Shown: positions 59,815-64,000 of the stretch, piece after piece
How the letters are laid out: every line of letters begins with the position of its first letter
Position numbering within the stretch: the stretch's first letter is position 1
Source: Pedomonas mirosovicensis
GTDB lineage: Bacteria; Pseudomonadota; Alphaproteobacteria; Sphingomonadales; Sphingomonadaceae
Direction: 5' to 3'
DNA: 64,000 nt
Assembly (NCBI RefSeq): GCF_022569295.1
Contig: NZ_JAKFIA010000001.1
Location: forward strand, 1,689,001 to 1,753,000
Made by a program: the position numbers and the translations under genes
Notes under the pieces: model-generated
Told to the model about the DNA's origin: nothing
The model's database searches: none
Seen by the model: only the letters and a program-made list of their open reading frames with translations

Positions 59815-61311
59815 TCAAAAGGCATGCTTGGCGACAAAGTGCACCCGGTTCAGCTTGCCCGTATCGCCGTTCAGCAACTTGCGCCTGCCGTAGCGGTATT
59901 CGATGCCGAGATCGAGCGGCTTGACCGGCGAGTAGAACAGGTTAACCGCTACGCTGTGGGCATTCTCGTTGGCTGTGGCCGGGGCGAGCCCGGTGGGATA
60001 GTCGACGTCCTGGAATGAGCCCATGATGTTGGTCCGCAGCTTGTCGGTAAAGCCGATGCGGAAGGCGACAAAGCCCGCCAGCACGTCGACCCGCTCCAGG
60101 TCCGCGCCGCCGCCTGCCGTGTCGGCGAGATAGAGCACGTCCGGCGCAAAGTTAAAGCCCACGTATCGTCCGATGCCCTTGCCATAGGTCAGCATGAAGC
60201 GAATGTCGTAGGGGCCGTCCTTGCCGAAGGGGATGCGGCCCGCTGCCGAGACGCCCCAGCTGAAGCTCCTCTCCTTCTCGATCGGGGTGTTGACCGAGAG
60301 CTGGCGCGCCAGGCCCGATAGGGTGAACTGGCCGAACGAGGGGGTGTAGGTGAGCTTGAGGGTGGCATCGGGCAGGTGGTCGTCGTCGTTCTCGACCAAC
60401 ACCGGCGTCGCAGGCGTGATGCTGGAGGTCTCCGGGTTCTCCAGCGCGAAGGCCATGGCGAACTGCTTGGAGAACTCATGCGTGTAGCGTACCTGCATCT
60501 GCCGCACGAAGATGGTGCCCTCGGTTACGCCGACGAAGTCCGCCGCTTCCGGCAGCACGGTGACGTTCTGAAAGTTGCTCCAGTCCTGTCCGAAGGTCCA
60601 GCCGTCGTAAGTGATGAAGGCGCGGCGCAGGGCGAAGTTGTAGCCGTTGGTGGTGCGCTCCGAACCTTGCGTGCCCGGCGAGGTCTGGAAGTCGGATTCG
60701 ATATGCGCCGCAACGACCTTGTCTCCCACCGGCGTTTCCGTGGTGAGGATGATGCGGGTCTGCTTGGCATGGGCATCGAAGTCGGCGCCCTCGCCCGGCG
60801 CGTCGTCCACCGGGATGAACTGCGGCAGGTAGAAGTCGCGGCCCAGGCTGTTGGTGGCGGTATCGCCATCGCGATAATCGCTGACGATCGCGTCAGCCTT
60901 GATGAACCCGCTCAGTCGGAAAGTGGTGTTGCCAACGCGGAAGCCGGTGCCAGGCGGTTGCGCCTGGGCGGATTGGCTGGAGGCGCTCTTGGGCTGGGTT
61001 GGCGGCTCCTCCGGCGGCACGGCGGCCACGGTCGTCTGGGAGGGGGGCGTCACAGGCGCAACCGCCGATGCCACCGGGCCCGCAGCTGGCGCAACCTCCG
61101 TGGGCGATTGGGTTGCCGAAGCCTGGCTCTGCTGCCGCTTGGTGGCCTCCAGTTCCTGCCGCACGTCCCGCAGCGCCTCTTCCAGCTGGCGCACGCGCTG
61201 CTCCAGAACGGCGGTCCGGTCCGCCTGCTGCGCGCCGGCGGGATGCGCGGCCAGGGCAATGCATGCCGCGCCGGCCAGAAGCACGGGTTTCCGCTGAATG
61301 CCAGTCACCAT
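59815..61311 (-). CDS. DcaP-like trimeric outer-membrane porin
   Basis: 498 residues. Signal peptide (LLAGAACIALAAHPAGAQQ), a periplasmic coiled coil (TAVLEQRVRQLEEALRDVRQ), a Pro/Gln/Ala-rich spacer, then a barrel of about 380 residues starting FRLSGFIKADAIVSDYRDGD and ending FVAKHAF with a C-terminal Phe. This is the DcaP layout, porins for dicarboxylates or aromatic acids. The ATG at 61311 follows AGGGGGAC. The nearby MHS transporter may handle similar substrates. Confidence 0.85.
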   Translation of the reverse strand: MVTGIQRKPVLLAGAACIALAAHPAGAQQADRTAVLEQRVRQLEEALRDVRQELEATKRQQSQASATQSPTEVAPAAGPVASAVAPVTPPSQTTVAAVPPEEPPTQPKSASSQSAQAQPPGTGFRVGNTTFRLSGFIKADAIVSDYRDGDTATNSLGRDFYLPQFIPVDDAPGEGADFDAHAKQTRIILTTETPVGDKVVAAHIESDFQTSPGTQGSERTTNGYNFALRRAFITYDGWTFGQDWSNFQNVTVLPEAADFVGVTEGTIFVRQMQVRYTHEFSKQFAMAFALENPETSSITPATPVLVENDDDHLPDATLKLTYTPSFGQFTLSGLARQLSVNTPIEKERSFSWGVSAAGRIPFGKDGPYDIRFMLTYGKGIGRYVGFNFAPDVLYLADTAGGGADLERVDVLAGFVAFRIGFTDKLRTNIMGSFQDVDYPTGLAPATANENAHSVAVNLFYSPVKPLDLGIEYRYGRRKLLNGDTGKLNRVHFVAKHAF

Positions 61312-61549
61312 TCTGTCCCCCTTCGCCATCTGCCGCTGCGGCCGGTGCGAGTGGCCTTGAGCGGCCATGTCTGGGCTTTTTCTGCCGCGGTTGAACGGCA
61401 GGCTTGGCTGTTGGGTTCACGGCCAAGGGTCGAATTCCCGAATTTTCGGGAACTGCGCGGCGAATAGGTCACAGGAGGTATCCTCTTGCGCGGGGCTGCG
61501 GGATCGGGGAACCTCCCCGCCACCATGGAACGACCGGGGGATTACGGAT

Positions 61550-62092
61550 ATGGCGAAGGTGGATACCAGCCGGATCATTGAAACTGAGCGGCTTATCTTG
61601 CGCCCGCACGGGGTGGAGGATTTTGCGGCCTGCGTTGCCGTGTGGGGCAACCCTGAGGTGACCCGCTATATCGGCGGCCGTCCGCAAACGCCTGAGGAGT
61701 GCTGGCACCGCCTTCTGCGCTACGCGGGCCACTGGTCGCTGCTGGGTTTCGGCTACTGGGCGGTCGAGGAGAAGGCGAGCGGGCGTTTCATCGGCGACAT
61801 CGGTTTTTCGGACTTCCATCGCCCGATGGAGGAAAGCCTGAACTTCACCACCGCGCCGGAGGTCGGCTGGGTATTGTCGCCCGACGTGCATGGCAAGGGC
61901 TATGCCACTGAGGCGGTGCAGGCGGCCCTCGGCTGGGGCGACGCCTATTTTAAGGGACAGCGCTTCGTCTGCATGATCCACCCGGATAACCGCGCTTCAA
62001 GCCGGGTGGCGGAGAAGACCGGTTTCATCCCTTACGCCCACACGGACTTCAAGGGAGCGCCGACGGTGCTCTACGAGCGGCCGGCGCGCTAG
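61550..62092 (+). CDS. GNAT family N-acetyltransferase (RimJ/RimL-like)
   Basis: 180 residues. ETERLILRPHGVEDFAACVA at the N-terminus and the acetyl-CoA loop SPDVHGKGYATEAVQAALGW (HGKGYATEA), then NRASSRVAEKTGF. Substrate unknown. The open frame extends 61 codons further up without a start signal; the ATG at 61550 begins the domain. Divergent from the porin. Confidence 0.9.
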   Translation: MAKVDTSRIIETERLILRPHGVEDFAACVAVWGNPEVTRYIGGRPQTPEECWHRLLRYAGHWSLLGFGYWAVEEKASGRFIGDIGFSDFHRPMEESLNFTTAPEVGWVLSPDVHGKGYATEAVQAALGWGDAYFKGQRFVCMIHPDNRASSRVAEKTGFIPYAHTDFKGAPTVLYERPAR

Positions 62093-62138
62093 CCCCTGCC
62101 CTTCGCGCAGGAGGGTAAGACCTTCTGAAAACAGAAGA

Positions 62139-62164
62139 AGCCCTGCCTTTCGGCAGGGCTTTCT
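62139..62164. terminator. Terminator between GNAT and MFS genes
   Basis: AGCCCTGCC-TTTC-GGCAGGGCT followed by TTCT on the plus strand. The opposite strand reads into TTCTTCTGT, so it may work both ways for these convergent genes. Confidence 0.75.
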
Positions 62165-62211
62165 GAAGTTTGGCTGTTGCTTATCAACAGTCTTGCAGGA
62201 CGACGGCCTTC

Positions 62212-63891
62212 TTATTCCGTAATCCGGCGACGGAAGGTCTCCGGCAGGAACAGGAGGCCGACCACCAGGGTGATGCCCGCCACCACGATCGGATACCACA
62301 GGCCGTAGTAGATATCGCCCGTGGCTGCGACCATGGCGAAGGCCGTGGTGGGCAGGAACCCGCCGAACCAGCCGTTGCCGATGTGATAGGGCAGCGACAT
62401 GGAGGTGTAGCGGATCCTGGTCGGGAACAGCTCCACCAGCATGGCGGCGATCGGGCCATAGACCATCGTCACGTAGAGGACGAGCAGGAACAGGATGCCG
62501 ACCACGACCGGACGGTTGATCTCATCCGGGTTCGCTTTTTCCGGGTAGCCGGCAGCGGTCAGGGCCGCCTTGACCTTGGCCTGGAAGCCGGCGATGGCCG
62601 CCGCCTTGTCCGCACCCGCAAGGTTTGCCGGGTTCACGGCGTCGATCACCGTATCGCCGATGCGAACCTGCGCCACCGAGCCCGGCGCGGCATCCACATT
62701 GTGGTAGGAGACGCCCGCCTTGGCGAGGAACGACTTGGCGATGTCGCACGACTTGGCGTCATACTTGTTCTTGCCGATCGGGTCGAACTGGAGCGAGCAC
62801 TCGTCCTGATGGGCGATGACGGTCACCGGCGCGCTCTGCTGCGCCTGGTAGAGGGCCGGATTGGCCGCCTGGGTCAGGCCGCTGAACAGCGGGAAGTAGG
62901 TGAGCATCGCCAGCGCGCAGCCCGCCAGGATGATGGGCTTGCGGCCGATCCGGTCCGACAGCCAGCCGAAGAAGATGAAGAATGGCGTGGCGAGCGCGAG
63001 CGCGATGGCGATGAGGATGTTGGCCGTCGCGCCGTCCACCCGCAGTGTCTTCTCAAGGAAGAACAGGGAGTAGAACTGGCCCGTGTACCAGACCACCGCC
63101 TGGCCGGCGACCGCGCCGAACAGGCACAGCAGCACGAACTTCAGGTTGCCCCACTTGGCGAAGGATTCGGTGAGCGGCGCCTTGGAGGTTTTTCCTTCCG
63201 ATTTCATCTTCTGGTAAACCGGGCTCTCGCTCAGCTGCAGGCGGATCCACAGCGAAACCGCGAGCAGGATGATCGAGATCAGGAACGGCACGCGCCAGCC
63301 CCAGTCCGCGAAGGTTTCCTCGCCGATAAGGGTCCGGCAGGCAATGACGATGAGCAGCGCGGCAAAGAGGCCGAGCGTTGCCGTCGTCTGGATCCAGCTG
63401 GTATAGAGGCCGCGCTTGCCCTCGGGGGCGTGCTCGGCCACGTAGGTGGCGGCGCCGCCGTATTCACCGCCCAGCGCCAACCCCTGGATGAGCCGCAGCG
63501 CGAGCAGGATGATCGGCGCGGTCACGCCGATGGAGGCGTAGCTGGGCAGCACGCCGACCAGGAAGGTCGACAGGCCCATCAGGCCCATGGTGACCAGGAA
63601 GGTGTACTTGCGGCCCACCAGATCGCCGATCCGGCCGAACACGATGGCGCCGAAGGGGCGCACCGCGAAGCCGGCGGCAAAAGCCGCAAGAGCGAAGATG
63701 AACGCCGTGGTCTCGTTCACCCCCGAGAAGAAGTGAGTGGAAATGTAGCCGGCCAGAAGGCCGTAAAGATAGAAGTCATACCACTCGAACACGGTGCCGA
63801 GGGATGACGCGGCAATGACGAGCTTTTCGTTCCTGGCCACTTCGGGGCCGGAAAGGCCGTTCGTCATGCCGGCAGCAACGCTGTCAGCCAT
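62212..63891 (-). CDS. MHS-family MFS transporter with large extramembrane insert
   Basis: 559 residues, against about 430-440 for most metabolite:H+ symporters. The MHS start SSLGTVFEWYDFYLYGLLAG, the MFS motif GRIGDLVGRKYTFL and ALGGEYGGAATYVAEHAPEGKRG are clear, with 12 expected helices. Between helices near residues 365-480 lies an insert of roughly 110 residues with two cysteines (DECSLQFD and SCDIAKSFL). GGGGAGAGG precedes the ATG at 63891. Substrate unknown; an organic acid is likely for the family. The promoter would lie in the last 109 bases of the window. Confidence 0.9.
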   Translation of the reverse strand: MADSVAAGMTNGLSGPEVARNEKLVIAASSLGTVFEWYDFYLYGLLAGYISTHFFSGVNETTAFIFALAAFAAGFAVRPFGAIVFGRIGDLVGRKYTFLVTMGLMGLSTFLVGVLPSYASIGVTAPIILLALRLIQGLALGGEYGGAATYVAEHAPEGKRGLYTSWIQTTATLGLFAALLIVIACRTLIGEETFADWGWRVPFLISIILLAVSLWIRLQLSESPVYQKMKSEGKTSKAPLTESFAKWGNLKFVLLCLFGAVAGQAVVWYTGQFYSLFFLEKTLRVDGATANILIAIALALATPFFIFFGWLSDRIGRKPIILAGCALAMLTYFPLFSGLTQAANPALYQAQQSAPVTVIAHQDECSLQFDPIGKNKYDAKSCDIAKSFLAKAGVSYHNVDAAPGSVAQVRIGDTVIDAVNPANLAGADKAAAIAGFQAKVKAALTAAGYPEKANPDEINRPVVVGILFLLVLYVTMVYGPIAAMLVELFPTRIRYTSMSLPYHIGNGWFGGFLPTTAFAMVAATGDIYYGLWYPIVVAGITLVVGLLFLPETFRRRITE

Positions 63892-64000
63892 TGTGGTTCC
63901 TCTCCCCTTGTAATCGCCCTGTTCTGTTGTTGTCGGGCGGCGTGGTCCGCTCCTCAGGACCATGGTTGAAGGCTACGCCCTTTACGCCTCTCCGCTACCG

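Overview
The window looks like a 64 kb stretch of chromosome from a GC-rich alphaproteobacterium, most likely a sphingomonad or a close neighbour such as a caulobacter-type lineage. This rests on a ceramide (sphingolipid) synthesis locus, a pyruvate dehydrogenase E1-beta subunit with its own lipoyl domain, adjacent ntrBC and ntrYX, a fused ispDF, and the order mltB-rlpA-dacA-tmk-holB-metG-tatD. All of these are typical of Alphaproteobacteria. No prophage, insertion sequence, integrase or CRISPR array was seen, so this is mostly core genome with small accessory patches.

Layout. 0-7.3 kb: sphingolipid locus. One arm is a DUF2141 protein, a lipid (probably ceramide) kinase and a nucleotidyltransferase-like protein. 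The opposite-strand arm is acyl-AMP/acyl-ACP ligase, ceramide reductase-like epimerase, dedicated acyl carrier protein and serine palmitoyltransferase. 7.4-14 kb: recX, an xdhC/mocA-type molybdenum cofactor pair, a two-domain cold-shock protein, a DUF192 protein and two lipoproteins. 14.3-16.1 kb: enolase and FtsB. 16.2-18.2 kb: a divergent LysR regulator and alpha/beta hydrolase, both frameshifted. 18.4-23.9 kb: pdhA-pdhB-pdhC-lpd behind a 16-bp palindrome. 23.9-26.3 kb: gene-poor accessory patch with tiny ORFs, hairpins and a promoter-like site. 26.3-31.3 kb: CoA-transferase, tiny membrane proteins, carbonic anhydrase, lipA, ratA-like, cinA. 31.4-43.2 kb: ispDF (frameshifted), dusB, ntrB, ntrC, ntrY, ntrX, hfq, hflX, mazG. 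43.3-46.6 kb: small envelope and housekeeping genes. 46.9-54.3 kb: the tatD-metG-holB-tmk-dacA-rlpA-mltB cluster. 54.5-64 kb: tRNA-Ser, a cold-shock protein, nsrR/hmp with a recognisable operator, stress and envelope proteins, and a large MHS-type transporter.

How genes work together. The sphingolipid arm supplies ceramide, and the kinase plus NTase-like protein probably modify its head group. LipA makes the lipoyl groups needed by both lipoyl-bearing PDH subunits encoded 6-10 kb upstream. NtrB/C and NtrY/X are paired nitrogen-linked two-component systems. NsrR represses the divergent NO dioxygenase gene hmp.

Most notable non-gene signals. (1) A dispersed family of GC-rich hairpins with a conserved flank, often as inverted pairs (REPIN-like), at nine or more intergenic places. 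(2) Four single-base frameshifts, three of them in G/C runs and one in the essential gene ispDF, which suggests consensus-sequence errors. (3) A 34-residue hydrophobic peptide with a strong ribosome binding site, beside two matching minus-strand hairpin terminators, in a pattern that recalls type I toxin-antitoxin loci. Coordinates of starts are my own choices from Shine-Dalgarno spacing and family knowledge; no database search was run.
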